A DNA stretch of 45,326 nucleotides from Alphaproteobacteria bacterium (lineage in GTDB: Bacteria > Pseudomonadota > Alphaproteobacteria > Reyranellales > Reyranellaceae), in contig JAFKFL010000036.1 in assembly GCA_017308235.1 (NCBI GenBank), forward strand, positions 1 to 45,326, in the 5' to 3' direction. The notes beneath the pieces were generated by a model. It had not been told where the DNA came from. It ran no database searches and saw only the letters and a program-made list of their open reading frames with translations. The translations under genes were made by a program, and so were the position numbers. Positions 23,897 through 32,286 of this stretch are shown in pieces. How positions within the stretch are numbered: position 1 is the first letter of the stretch; the number at the start of each line of letters is the position of its first letter.

Positions 23897-24706
23897 TCAC
23901 GCCGCGATCCGCTCCGGGTGGGCGTAGACGGTGAGGCGGCCGTCGCGCACGAAGGCTACCAGCGCCAGGCCCGCCTGTTCGGCGGTCTCGATGGCAAGCG
24001 ACGTCGGGGCAGACACGGCGGCGATCGCCTCGGCGCCGATCGCCGCCGCCTTTTGCACCATCTCGTAGGAACAGCGGCTGGTGACGACCACGAAGCCGCC
24101 CGGCTTCGCCTCACCAGATTTGGCCAGCGCGCCGGCAAGCTTGTCGAGCGCATTGTGGCGGCCGACATCCTCGCGCACCGCGACCAGCGCACCATCGGCA
24201 TCGGCCCAGCCGGCGGCGTGCGTGGCGCCGTTCTCGCGGTTCAGCCGCTGTGCTGCGGGGAGAGCAGCCATGGCGCGCGTGATGGCCGCGCGCGACACGC
24301 GCTTGTGCGCCGCCACGGCTGATACGGGTCGCAGCGCCGCATCGAGGCTCTCGACGCCGCAGAGCCCGCAGCCGGTGCGGCCGGCGAGATTGCGTCGGCG
24401 CTCGCGCAGGGCGGCGAGCCGGCTGCTCGCGATCTCGATGCGCACTTCCATGCCGCGGCCCGCGGGCTCGACCTCGATGTCGTAGATCTCGGAGGGCTTG
24501 TCGACGATGCCTTCGGTGAGGGAGAAGCCGCGCGCCAGGTCCTCGAGGTCGCGGGGCGTCACCATCATCACCGCGTGGCTGAGGCCGTTATAGACCAGCG
24601 CGACCGCGACCTCCTCGGCCACAACCTCACTGAGCGCCTCGTCGCCGGACGCAGTGAGGCGGTGGGCGGGAAGATGGACCGAGCCGCGATCGGTGATGCT
24701 GTCCAC
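23897..24706 (-). CDS. fdhD: formate dehydrogenase accessory sulfurtransferase FdhD
   Basis: 269 aa. The CxxC motif of the sulfur carrier lies in GRTGCGLCGVESL (about residues 110-122); further landmarks are ARGFSLTEGI, REDVGRHNALDKLAGA and VVTSRCSYEMVQKAA. FdhD passes sulfur from the desulfurase IscS to the molybdenum cofactor of formate dehydrogenase. No formate dehydrogenase gene is in the window. Together with mobB it makes a small molybdenum-cofactor group next to the molybdenum hydroxylase operon, though hydroxylases of that family normally use XdhC instead. It ends 10 bases before the DUF992 gene begins its 3' end, so the two are probably in one operon. Confidence 0.95.
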   Translation of the reverse strand: MDSITDRGSVHLPAHRLTASGDEALSEVVAEEVAVALVYNGLSHAVMMVTPRDLEDLARGFSLTEGIVDKPSEIYDIEVEPAGRGMEVRIEIASSRLAALRERRRNLAGRTGCGLCGVESLDAALRPVSAVAAHKRVSRAAITRAMAALPAAQRLNRENGATHAAGWADADGALVAVREDVGRHNALDKLAGALAKSGEAKPGGFVVVTSRCSYEMVQKAAAIGAEAIAAVSAPTSLAIETAEQAGLALVAFVRDGRLTVYAHPERIAA

Positions 24707-24715
24707 CGCGGGAGC

Positions 24716-25198
24716 TTAGCCGCCGTGCAGCAGCGCCACTTCGGCGACGCCCTCGGCGGCATTGAGGCTGGCCTGGCCTGGCACCATCACCGGCGCGAGC
24801 GCAATCTGCCGGTGGGCCCGCTCGACCAGCATAGCCTGCTCGGAAGCGCGGCCGTCGATCAGTGGCGGCGCACCCGCGCCGAAATCGCCCGCCAGCCCAC
24901 CCTTGTCGAGCGGCTCGGGCGCATAGACCAGCCAGACGATGTGGTGCGCCTGATCGAAGCCCTCGCCATCGAAACGCTTGATCGCCGCACGATAGGCTTC
25001 AGCCTTGCCGTCGGTGCGGGCAAACAGGCAGTCGAGATCCTGCGTCGAGCCGAGTACGGCACCCGCTCCGCCCGTCACATTGCAGGTGAGCGAGCCGATA
25101 TTGATGCTCGATTCGCCCTCGGCGTGGGTCTGGGCATAGAGGGCAGCACCGCCCACCAGTGCCGCCGCGCCTAGCATCGCGAAGACCGTTCGCCGCAT
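24716..25198 (-). CDS. exported DUF992 domain protein
   Basis: 160 aa. Start at 25198 (MRRTVFAMLGAAALVGG) with GGAGGAAGCA directly upstream. A signal peptide of about 24 residues is followed by the DUF992 hallmark IGSLTCNVTGGAGAVLGSTQ and DLDCLF, with two Cys that may pair. The C-terminal part contains no recognisable catalytic motif. DUF992 proteins are common exported proteins in Rhizobiales; their function is not known to me. It precedes fdhD by 9 bases on the same strand. Confidence 0.87.
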   Translation of the reverse strand: MRRTVFAMLGAAALVGGAALYAQTHAEGESSINIGSLTCNVTGGAGAVLGSTQDLDCLFARTDGKAEAYRAAIKRFDGEGFDQAHHIVWLVYAPEPLDKGGLAGDFGAGAPPLIDGRASEQAMLVERAHRQIALAPVMVPGQASLNAAEGVAEVALLHGG

Positions 25199-25234
25199 TG
25201 CTTCCTCCGCCTTTCGACAAGGCTCCCCAAGGGG

Positions 25235-25254
25235 CGCAAGGGTACGCCCTTGCG
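25235..25254. terminator. GC-rich hairpin between two minus-strand genes
   Basis: 8-bp perfect stem (CGCAAGGG/CCCTTGCG) with a TACG loop, in the gap after the gene at 25307-25696. No T tract, so terminator function is uncertain. Confidence 0.45.
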
Positions 25255-25306
25255 ACCCTTTGTCCAAGGCCTTGCCCGGCGAGGGGCCGGTCGGCGTCGC
25301 GACCCG

Positions 25307-25696
25307 TCAGACCGTCGGCTGCAGCGGCAGGGGCGCCTGCAGGGAGGACGGCTTGCTCGACGGCGTCCAGGACAGCAGGCGCCGCAGCAGCCAGATCGCT
25401 GTGCGCCGCAACAGCGATGGCGGCGCGAAGTGCGCGGCAAACTCGCGATTGATCTCGAGCGGCCGCCAGTAGGACGCATGCCACTCCGAGTAGGCCTTGT
25501 GGAAAACGCGGCTCTGCTCGGGTGAGGCCCGCAAGAGAGCGCAGTCGCAGGCCGCCTCGATCCGCACATCGTCTTCGCTCAGGAAGCGGAAGCGATGCCG
25601 ACTGGTCAGATGATGCAAGGTATTGTGAGCGAACTCGAATTCCTCAGGGCGCGAACGAATGGCGCTGATCGCCGGAGCCAATTCCAGATAAGCCAT
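25307..25696 (-). CDS. conserved hypothetical protein, 129 aa
   Basis: 129 aa, begins MAYLELAPAISAIRSRPEEF and contains LHHLTSRHRFRFLSEDDVRIEAACDCALL and YWRPLEINREFAAHF. I recall similar proteins from Bradyrhizobium-type genomes, all uncharacterised. The CDC pair and several His may bind metal but no known site is matched. A basic, weakly hydrophobic helix (SLLRRTAIWLLRRLLSW) lies near the C-terminus and may be amphipathic. The ATG follows AGGAGTGTCCG. It sits between the solute-binding protein gene and the DUF992 gene on the same strand. Confidence 0.72.
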   Translation of the reverse strand: MAYLELAPAISAIRSRPEEFEFAHNTLHHLTSRHRFRFLSEDDVRIEAACDCALLRASPEQSRVFHKAYSEWHASYWRPLEINREFAAHFAPPSLLRRTAIWLLRRLLSWTPSSKPSSLQAPLPLQPTV

Positions 25697-25829
25697 CGGA
25701 CACTCCTCTCGTTACCCGGCTGATGAACGCCCGACGGCCATCTTTGGTTTCTCGTCCTGCGGATGTACTCCCTTCTTGTCTGATTCGTGATCGAGCGAGA
25801 GGAGTCCGGGCCTCGCCTCCGGAGCTCCG

Positions 25830-27164
25830 TTACGTCCGCTTCAATGCCTCGAGCTCGCTTGCCGCCCAGGCCAGTGTCTTGTCCAGCGGCTCGCCCTTGA
25901 ACTGGCGGACGATCATCTGGCTCTGGATAGCCTGCGCCCACATCTGGGCTGCAATCAACGGCGGCGCCGGCGAGCAGACGACGCCCGCCACCTGGTCTCC
26001 GCCGCGGATCGGATAGTGCGAGATCGAGCCCTTGGGCGGCCCCTCCTCGTCCCAGGTCTTGAAGTCATTGAACTTCGAGTACGGCGGAATGTCGTAGCCC
26101 TGGCTTGCCGCGACCTGTTTCTCCGCCACCGCGCGCGTGGTCAGATACTCCAGCAGGCTCCGGGCCGCGGCCTTGTTCTTGGAGAAACTCCAGACGCCGT
26201 AGAAGCGTGGCAGGATCGGGTTGAAGCGACCCTTCGGACCCTTCGGGAAACCAATCGTCCAGCACTTCTCCGCAACCTGCGGCGCGTCGCGCTTGCCGAC
26301 CGCCCAGGCGCTCGGCGGATTGAAGATGAGCGATCCCTTGCCGGACAGCAGCCACTTGTTGTTCGAGGCGTCGTCCCATGCCGTGGCGTCGGTCGGGCAG
26401 AAGGCGGCGAGCTTTTTGCCATACTCCAGCACCTGCCGGACCTCCTCCGACTTCACCGTCACGTTGCCTTTGGCATCCATCAGCTGGGCGCCGAAGGCCA
26501 GGAACAGCGCGCCGACCCACTGGTTGGTGTCGGTTGTGTTGCCGAGCGGCAGGCCGAAGCCGAACCCCGCCTTCTGGCACTTCTCGGCCGCGGCCAGGAA
26601 GGTGTCCCAGGTCCAGTTCGCGGCATCGGCCGGCTTGCCAGCCGGATACATCGCCTGCACGTCGATGCCGGCATGTTGCTTCATCAGGTCGAAGCGCGTG
26701 CAGCAGCCCAGCAGCAGGGTGCCCCGCGTCATGGGTACGGCCGTCCAGCGGCCCTCGAACTTGCCGAGATACTCGACCGCCGGATCGATCGGCCCGTTCT
26801 TCGCCACGACGTTCTTCACCACGTCGTCGACCGGCTCGAGCGTGGCGCTGTACTGCGCCGCCTCCCAGTTGGTGAACTCCATGATGTCGTGGCCGGATTT
26901 GGCCTGCGATTCGGCCGCCAGTGTGATCAGGAGCTTGTTGCCCTGGCTGGTGATGTAGTCGACCTTGACCTCGACTTTCTCGCGGTCGGCCCATTCCTTG
27001 ATGATCGCCGACTGGACCTCGTTCTCGCCAGGGACCCAGTGATCCCAAAGCCCGATGGTCAGGGTTCCGGCAGCCCGCGCACTGCGGACGAACGGTGCAC
27101 CGACCATACCTGCGGCCGCCGTTGCGACCATGAGCCCACGACGTGACAGTTTCTCTACTCGCAT
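25830..27164 (-). CDS. ABC transporter extracellular solute-binding protein (family 1), Tat-exported
   Basis: 444 aa. Twin-arginine signal (KLSRRGLMVATAAAG) with cleavage near ARA|AGTL. The mature protein has the sugar-binding family 1 layout: TIGLWDHWVPGENEV, GHDIMEFTNWEAAQYS, PMTRGTLLLGCCTRFDLM, NWTWDTFLAAAEKCQKAG and the C-terminal NKAAARSLLEYLT. Such proteins bind carbohydrates or related polyols for an ABC importer. No permease or ATPase gene lies on either side, so it is an orphan receptor or its partners are elsewhere. A CC pair (LLGCC) is unusual for a periplasmic protein. The start has GGGAGGACG before the ATG. Confidence 0.9.
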   Translation of the reverse strand: MRVEKLSRRGLMVATAAAGMVGAPFVRSARAAGTLTIGLWDHWVPGENEVQSAIIKEWADREKVEVKVDYITSQGNKLLITLAAESQAKSGHDIMEFTNWEAAQYSATLEPVDDVVKNVVAKNGPIDPAVEYLGKFEGRWTAVPMTRGTLLLGCCTRFDLMKQHAGIDVQAMYPAGKPADAANWTWDTFLAAAEKCQKAGFGFGLPLGNTTDTNQWVGALFLAFGAQLMDAKGNVTVKSEEVRQVLEYGKKLAAFCPTDATAWDDASNNKWLLSGKGSLIFNPPSAWAVGKRDAPQVAEKCWTIGFPKGPKGRFNPILPRFYGVWSFSKNKAAARSLLEYLTTRAVAEKQVAASQGYDIPPYSKFNDFKTWDEEGPPKGSISHYPIRGGDQVAGVVCSPAPPLIAAQMWAQAIQSQMIVRQFKGEPLDKTLAWAASELEALKRT

Positions 27165-27323
27165 GACATCGTCCTCCCTGGGAACGCTTGTGCACGCAAA
27201 GCAACGATGACTGATCTAATTTTGACGCGAAGAGCGATAGCTTAACCGGTTTGTCGGGAGCGCGCCACGCCGCCGCGGCAAAGAGCCCCGTGCGGCGTGG
27301 TGCGCTCCCTCCCGAGAGCCTCC

Positions 27324-27614
27324 CTATGACTCCTCGGATGCAAACCAGGCGCAGACAAGCCACACCATAATGATCGCCAGGGTGAAGGCGATCCAGAAAC
27401 CGCCCACGATATTTGCCCAGTTGCGGGCGTAGATATTGTCGAACCAGAGCCAGTACAGAACCTGGCCGGCGAGGAGGACCAGGACCGGCAATACCAGCCG
27501 CACCACCCAGTGCCAGACCCGGAACAGTTGCGTCGACGGCGGCAACGCTGCCGTACCATCGGTTCGGCGCGGCGCCGGCACGCGGGACAGCCCCTCGTCG
27601 AAGACGCTCGTCAT
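27324..27614 (-). CDS. small two-segment membrane protein, unknown function
   Basis: 96 aa. A polar N-terminus of about 30 residues precedes two hydrophobic segments (about 37-57 and 70-91, rich in Trp: WHWVVRLVLPVLVLLAGQVL and IAFTLAIIMVWLVCAWF). The N-terminus should be cytoplasmic. I do not recognise the family. It is transcribed away from the cytochrome operon, with which it shares a 250-base divergent region, so an accessory role in respiration is conceivable but only by position. Confidence 0.68.
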   Translation of the reverse strand: MTSVFDEGLSRVPAPRRTDGTAALPPSTQLFRVWHWVVRLVLPVLVLLAGQVLYWLWFDNIYARNWANIVGGFWIAFTLAIIMVWLVCAWFASEES

Positions 27615-27864
27615 GGCGATCCCCCAAGATCCCCTGCACCCTGACGCCGAGGCTAGGGCATCACGGTCGAAGCGGAACCCTGCTTTGTTCTGGGGTCACT
27701 CAAAGTAGAATCGCGAAGAGTGCCGTCCTCGGACGCCCGGTCGTGGGGTCGACCGTCCTCGCGCCGGCCGAACCAGGTGCCACGCGGTTGAAAACATATC
27801 TTCTGCATTTACTGGACATTCAGGATGCGCCCAATACTCTAACCACCAAGGGCAGCACGGATAA

Positions 27865-28599
27865 ATGATGGGACCTTCTTCCTGGGGACCGACTGCTTGG
27901 CGTTGGCTTTGCATCGGTTTGTTCGCATCGGTTCTTCTTGTGACCGGCGACGCGCTCGCCCAGGCGGGCGAGCAGCCCCCTGACACGATCGAGGCCCGGG
28001 TGCTCGCCTGTGCCCCCTGCCATGGCACGGTGGGTCAGGGAACGGACAATGCCTATTTCCCCCGGCTGGCCGGCAAGCCAGCGGGCTACCTGTTCAACCA
28101 GCTCGTGGCGTTCAAGAACGGCCGGCGGCATTACCCGCCGATGAATTATCTCCTGCAGTACCTGCCGGAGGATTACCTGAAGGTCATGGCGGACTACTTC
28201 GCGAGCCAGAAGCCGCCGCTGCCGCCGCCCGCCGTTCCCGATATCAGCAAGGAGATGGTGAAGCTCGGCGAGCAACTGATCACCGGCGGCGACGCCAAGC
28301 GCGGCATCCCGGCCTGCACGAGCTGCCACGGTCCCGCGCTCACCGGCATGGAACCGGCCATCCCCGGGCTGCTGGGATTGCGCCCCACCTATATCAGCGC
28401 GCAGCTCGGCGCCTGGCGGTACGGGACACGCACCGCGACCGAGCCGGACTGCATGCAGATCGTCGCCGGCCATCTTACCGAGGATGACGTGAAAGCGGTG
28501 GCCGCGGTCCTGGCCGCGAAGCCCGCACCGGCCAATGCGTCCCCCGTCGCGAAGGGCAGCTTCCCCCTGCCGTTCGCCTGCGGCAGCCAACCGCAATGA
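27865..28599 (+). CDS. dihaem cytochrome c, c4-like
   Basis: 244 aa. Signal peptide (about residues 1-33, ending GDALA|QAGE) and two CxxCH haem sites, CAPCH (about residue 50) and CTSCH (about 150), with distal Met candidates in each domain. The two-domain layout (NAYFPRLAGKPAGYLFNQLVAFKNGRR repeated as IPGLLGLRPTYISAQLGAWRYGTR) is that of cytochrome c4, a periplasmic electron carrier for oxidases. First gene of a six-gene operon; its stop overlaps the next start by four bases (ATGA). Two adjacent ATG codons are possible starts (27865, 27868). Confidence 0.92.
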   Translation: MMGPSSWGPTAWRWLCIGLFASVLLVTGDALAQAGEQPPDTIEARVLACAPCHGTVGQGTDNAYFPRLAGKPAGYLFNQLVAFKNGRRHYPPMNYLLQYLPEDYLKVMADYFASQKPPLPPPAVPDISKEMVKLGEQLITGGDAKRGIPACTSCHGPALTGMEPAIPGLLGLRPTYISAQLGAWRYGTRTATEPDCMQIVAGHLTEDDVKAVAAVLAAKPAPANASPVAKGSFPLPFACGSQPQ

Positions 28600-29900
28600 G
28601 GAGGCGAGCCGTGACCTCTCGTCGTTTGATGCGGTTTATTGCGTCAGGCCTCTCGGCCATCGCGCTGGTGGCCGGCGGAAGCGTCGAGGCAAACGCCCAG
28701 GGAACCACACCCGCGAACCCGCCCGCGAAGATCGATCCGGCGTTGGCGGCGAAGGGCGAATATCTCGCGCGGGCAGGTGATTGCATCGCCTGCCATACCC
28801 AGCCCGAGGGCAAGCTGTTCGCTGGCGGCCGGCCGATGCTGACACCGTTCGGCACGCTTTATACGTCCAACATCACGCCCGACCCCGAGACCGGCATCGG
28901 CAGATGGACCGTCGACCAGTTCTATAGCGCCATGCACACGGGGCGTTTCCCCGACGGCGGCCTGATGTATCCGGCGATGCCGTTCGGCTCCTATACCAAG
29001 GTCACGCGCGCCGACAGCGACGCGATCTATGCCTATCTCCGCACCATCCCGGCGGTGAAGCAGGCCAACCGGCAGAACGAGCTCCGCTTCCCCTACAACA
29101 ATCGCTCGCTGATCATTGGCTGGCGCACGCTCTACTTCAACGAAGGCGAGTTCAAGCCGGATCCGAAGCAGTCCGACGAATGGAACCGTGGCGCCTATCT
29201 CGTCGAGGGGCTCGGCCATTGCGCGATGTGCCATACCGCGATCAACGCGCTGGGCGGCAGCTCCGAATCGCAGGCCTTCCAGGGCGGCCTGATCCCGATG
29301 CAGAACTGGTACGCGCCGTCCCTCACCTCCAACAAGGAGGCGGGCCTGGGCGACTGGAGCCTCAAGGACATCACCGATCTCCTGAAGACCGGTGTCTCGG
29401 CGCGCGGCGCCGTCTACGGCCCGATGGCCGAGGTCGTCTACAACAGCCTGCAGTATCTCAGCGACGCCGACACGCGCGCGATGGCGGTCTATCTCAAGAG
29501 TCTCGGCCAGGGCAGCCCGCCGGAGGCCGCGACCTCGACGGTGCCGCGGCCGGAAAGCAGCCTGCTGCTGACCCTGGGCAAGACCATCTACGATAACCAG
29601 TGCGCGAGCTGCCACGGTGCCACCGGGCTCGGCAAGCTGCCGCACTATCCGCCGCTCGCCGGCAACCAGTCGATCCAGATGCCCTCGTCGGTCAATGCGA
29701 TCCGCATGGTGCTGAACGGCGGCTATCCGCCGGGCACATCAGGCAATCCCAGGCCCTACGGCATGCCGCCCTTCGCGCAGTCGCTGTCCGACGACGAGGT
29801 CGCGGCGGTCGTCACCTATATCCGCACCGCCTGGGGCAATCGCGGCGCCGCCGTGTCGGCCCGCGACGCCAATGCTTTGAGATCCGCCCCTCTCGATTGA
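28596..29900 (+). CDS. trihaem cytochrome c, alcohol dehydrogenase cytochrome-subunit-like
   Basis: 434 aa. Signal peptide (about residues 1-35) and three CxxCH sites: CIACHTQ (about 63), CAMCHTA (about 211) and CASCHGA (about 335). The domain order and motifs (GKLFAGGRPM, TPFGTLYTSNITPDPETGIG, PMPFGSYTKVTRAD, AVYLKSL, ANPRPYGMPPF) match the membrane-bound cytochrome subunit of alcohol or gluconate dehydrogenases. No dehydrogenase subunit lies next to it, so here it may pass electrons from an unknown dehydrogenase to the oxidase encoded downstream. It overlaps the c4-like gene by four bases. Confidence 0.93.
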   Translation: MRRRAVTSRRLMRFIASGLSAIALVAGGSVEANAQGTTPANPPAKIDPALAAKGEYLARAGDCIACHTQPEGKLFAGGRPMLTPFGTLYTSNITPDPETGIGRWTVDQFYSAMHTGRFPDGGLMYPAMPFGSYTKVTRADSDAIYAYLRTIPAVKQANRQNELRFPYNNRSLIIGWRTLYFNEGEFKPDPKQSDEWNRGAYLVEGLGHCAMCHTAINALGGSSESQAFQGGLIPMQNWYAPSLTSNKEAGLGDWSLKDITDLLKTGVSARGAVYGPMAEVVYNSLQYLSDADTRAMAVYLKSLGQGSPPEAATSTVPRPESSLLLTLGKTIYDNQCASCHGATGLGKLPHYPPLAGNQSIQMPSSVNAIRMVLNGGYPPGTSGNPRPYGMPPFAQSLSDDEVAAVVTYIRTAWGNRGAAVSARDANALRSAPLD

Positions 29901-29907
29901 GGTCCAT

Positions 29908-30087
29908 ATGTTGAACTCCGCATCAGGCGCGGCAGGAACCGGCGAACCCGACCAGCAGGCGGTCGATGCCGTCGTCCGGCGCGGCCCCTCGGGCGCGATC
30001 GCGATCGCCGGCGTCTCGACGCTCATCGTCGTGGCGCTGTGGTTCGCCTTCTACCTCTTCGTGTTCGCCCCGCGCGGAGGCGGGTGA
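29908..30087 (+). CDS. small single-span membrane subunit of the oxidase operon
   Basis: 59 aa, shorter than usual calling limits. A polar N-terminus (about 27 residues) precedes one membrane helix (AIAIAGVSTLIVVALWFAFYLF) and a short positively charged tail (APRGGG). Its stop (TGA) shares a base with the ATG of the subunit II gene. The position and single helix recall subunit IIa of ba3-type oxidases, which packs against subunit II, although no sequence similarity could be judged. The ATG at 29908 has GAGGTCC upstream. Confidence 0.72.
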   Translation: MLNSASGAAGTGEPDQQAVDAVVRRGPSGAIAIAGVSTLIVVALWFAFYLFVFAPRGGG

Positions 30088-30674
30088 TGACAGCGACGTC
30101 CTCTTCCTCCTCTCCTGGCGGTGGCGATCACGACGGCGCTGAACTCTCTGCACGAATCGAACGGCGATGGGCGACGCTCTCGGTCGCGATTGTCGTGCTG
30201 TTCACTGCCGTAGCGGCCTTCGCCGGCATCCATCAGGCAGTGATGCCGCAGGCCCGGGTCGAGACGATCAACCCCACCACGCTCCATCTCAGCGGCGAGT
30301 TCGTCGAAAGCAATCTCGGCAGCGCCGTCGAGTCCGACGGCTCGGTCACAGTGCGCGCCATCGCCCAGCAATACTCGTTCGTGCCGCAATGCCTCGTCGT
30401 GCCGACCGACACGCCGATCACCATCCGCGCCACCAGCCCCGACGTCGTCCATGGCTTGATCATCATGGGCACCAACGTGAACACGATGCTGGTGCCGGGC
30501 TACATCTCGAGCCTGCCGATGCGCTTCGACCGGCCGGGCGAACATCTGATGCCGTGCCAGGAATATTGCGGCGTCGGCCACGAGGGCATGTGGGCAAAGG
30601 TCAAGGTGATCGACAAGGCCGCCTTCCACAAGCTCGCTGCCGACAAGCGGAGGCTCTCCTGTGTTGACGAGTAA
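30087..30674 (+). CDS. cytochrome c oxidase subunit II, CuA type (ba3-like)
   Basis: 195 aa. One N-terminal membrane anchor (about residues 29-48) and a CuA cupredoxin domain. The copper ligands are His in DVVHGLIIMG (about residue 128) and the cluster CQEYCGVGHEGM (two Cys, Glu backbone, His, Met) at about 165-176. Only one anchor helix, no haem attachment and the short length fit subunit II of B-family oxidases. Overlaps the upstream small gene by one base; the subunit I gene starts 14 bases before its stop. Confidence 0.92.
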   Translation: MTATSSSSSPGGGDHDGAELSARIERRWATLSVAIVVLFTAVAAFAGIHQAVMPQARVETINPTTLHLSGEFVESNLGSAVESDGSVTVRAIAQQYSFVPQCLVVPTDTPITIRATSPDVVHGLIIMGTNVNTMLVPGYISSLPMRFDRPGEHLMPCQEYCGVGHEGMWAKVKVIDKAAFHKLAADKRRLSCVDE

Positions 30675-32286
30675 GCGGCTCATCCTCGCCCACTTCTGGC
30701 TCGCCTTCATCGTGTTCGGCGTGGCGCTGCTGCTCGGTGCCTGGCAGATGCTGGTGCGCAGCCCGCTCGTTCCCTGGATCAGCAATCCCGAGTGGTACTA
30801 CCGCTCGCTTACCGCCCACGGCACGGTCATGGGCTACGCGTTCCCGACGCTGATCGCCATGGGCTTCGGCTATGCGATCAGCGAGAGCGCGCTCGGCCAG
30901 CCGCTGGTCGGCCGCCGCTGGGCGTGGCTGGGCTTCGGGCTGATCGTGGTCGGCGCGGTGATGGCCCTGGTGCCGGTGGCACTTGGCCTCGCCTCGGTCC
31001 TCTACACTTTCTACCCGCCCATGATCGGCAGCCCCTTCTATTACATCGGCGTCGTCCTGGTGGTCGTGGGGTCGTGGATCTGGGTCGCGCTGATGTCGAT
31101 CAATCTCGCCATCTGGAAGCGCGCCAATCCCGGCAAGCCGGTGCCGCTCGCCATGTTCGCCAATGTCGCGGGCTCCTACCTCTGGGCGTGGACCGCTGTC
31201 GGCGCGGCGCTGGAGCTTTTGCTGCAGATCATCCCGGTGGCACTGGAGCTCAGCTCGACGATCGACGCCGGACTCGCACGCGTCTTCTTCTCCTGGACGC
31301 TGCACGCCATCGTCTATTTCTGGCTGTTCCCGACCTACATCGCCTACTACACGATCGTGCCGCGCGCGATCGGTGGCAAGGTCTACAGCGACACCATGGC
31401 CCGCATCGCCTTCGTTCTGTTTTTGGTGGTGTCGATGCCGATCGGCATACATCACTCGTTCATGGATCCGGAGGTCGGGGCCGGCTTCAAATTCCTGCAT
31501 TCGGCCTTCACCGCGCTGGTGGCGCTGCCGACCTTGATCACGGTCTTCACTATCTGCGCGTCGGTCGAGATCGCGGCCCGGCTGCGCGGCGGCCGCGGCT
31601 TGTTCGGCTGGGTCACGGCATTGCCCTGGAGCAATCCGATCATGCTGGCCGTCGCCTTCTCGTTCGTGATGCTGGGCTTCGGCGGCGCCGGCGGCCTGAT
31701 CAACATGAACTACCAGTTCGACGCCACGATCCATAACACGCAGTGGATCACCGGACATTTCCACCTGATCTTCGGCGGCGCCATCGTGATCATGTATTTC
31801 GCGATCGCCTACGATCTGTGGCCGCATCTGACCGGCCGCACGCTCGCGAGCCTGCGGCTGATGCGCCTGCAGTTGTGGCTGTGGTTCATCGGCATGATCG
31901 TCACCACCTTCCCGTGGCACTGGGTGGGCATCCTCGGCATGCCGCGGCGCATGGCCTATTTCGACTACACCAACCCGGCTCTCGCGGTTGATGCCTTCTC
32001 GGTCATCCTTTCGGTGATCGGCGGCTTCATCCTTGTCGTGTCGGGCATCCTGTTCTTCGTTGTCCTGCTGCGCGGCCAGACCGCGCCGCAAACCGATAGC
32101 GGCCCCTATCGCTTCGCTACGGCGGTCCATCCGCCGGTCACGGTGCCGGCCGCGCTCAATGGCTACGCGCTGTGGGTGGGGCTGATGATCGGCCTCACCA
32201 TCACCAACTACGGCTATCCGATCGCCCAGCTCGCGCTGCGTCCAGGCACGGCCGTGCCGGCCGTCTATGTCGGGGGCCAGCGATGA
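30661..32286 (+). CDS. cytochrome c oxidase subunit I, B-family (ba3-type) haem-copper oxidase
   Basis: 541 aa with 13 or so membrane segments. Metal ligands: His53 (LTAHGTVMGY) and His368 for low-spin haem, His366 for high-spin haem (both in ITGHFHLIFGG), and His215, His264 and His265 for CuB (TLHAIVYF and GIHHSF). His215 and Tyr219 are spaced as the cross-linked pair of the active site. The sequence lacks the D-channel motif and carries the K-channel-type layout of B-family enzymes, which pump protons with lower stoichiometry but have high oxygen affinity. GTG start at 30661 overlaps subunit II by 14 bases. No subunit III follows, which is usual for this family. Confidence 0.93.
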   Translation: MLTSKRLILAHFWLAFIVFGVALLLGAWQMLVRSPLVPWISNPEWYYRSLTAHGTVMGYAFPTLIAMGFGYAISESALGQPLVGRRWAWLGFGLIVVGAVMALVPVALGLASVLYTFYPPMIGSPFYYIGVVLVVVGSWIWVALMSINLAIWKRANPGKPVPLAMFANVAGSYLWAWTAVGAALELLLQIIPVALELSSTIDAGLARVFFSWTLHAIVYFWLFPTYIAYYTIVPRAIGGKVYSDTMARIAFVLFLVVSMPIGIHHSFMDPEVGAGFKFLHSAFTALVALPTLITVFTICASVEIAARLRGGRGLFGWVTALPWSNPIMLAVAFSFVMLGFGGAGGLINMNYQFDATIHNTQWITGHFHLIFGGAIVIMYFAIAYDLWPHLTGRTLASLRLMRLQLWLWFIGMIVTTFPWHWVGILGMPRRMAYFDYTNPALAVDAFSVILSVIGGFILVVSGILFFVVLLRGQTAPQTDSGPYRFATAVHPPVTVPAALNGYALWVGLMIGLTITNYGYPIAQLALRPGTAVPAVYVGGQR

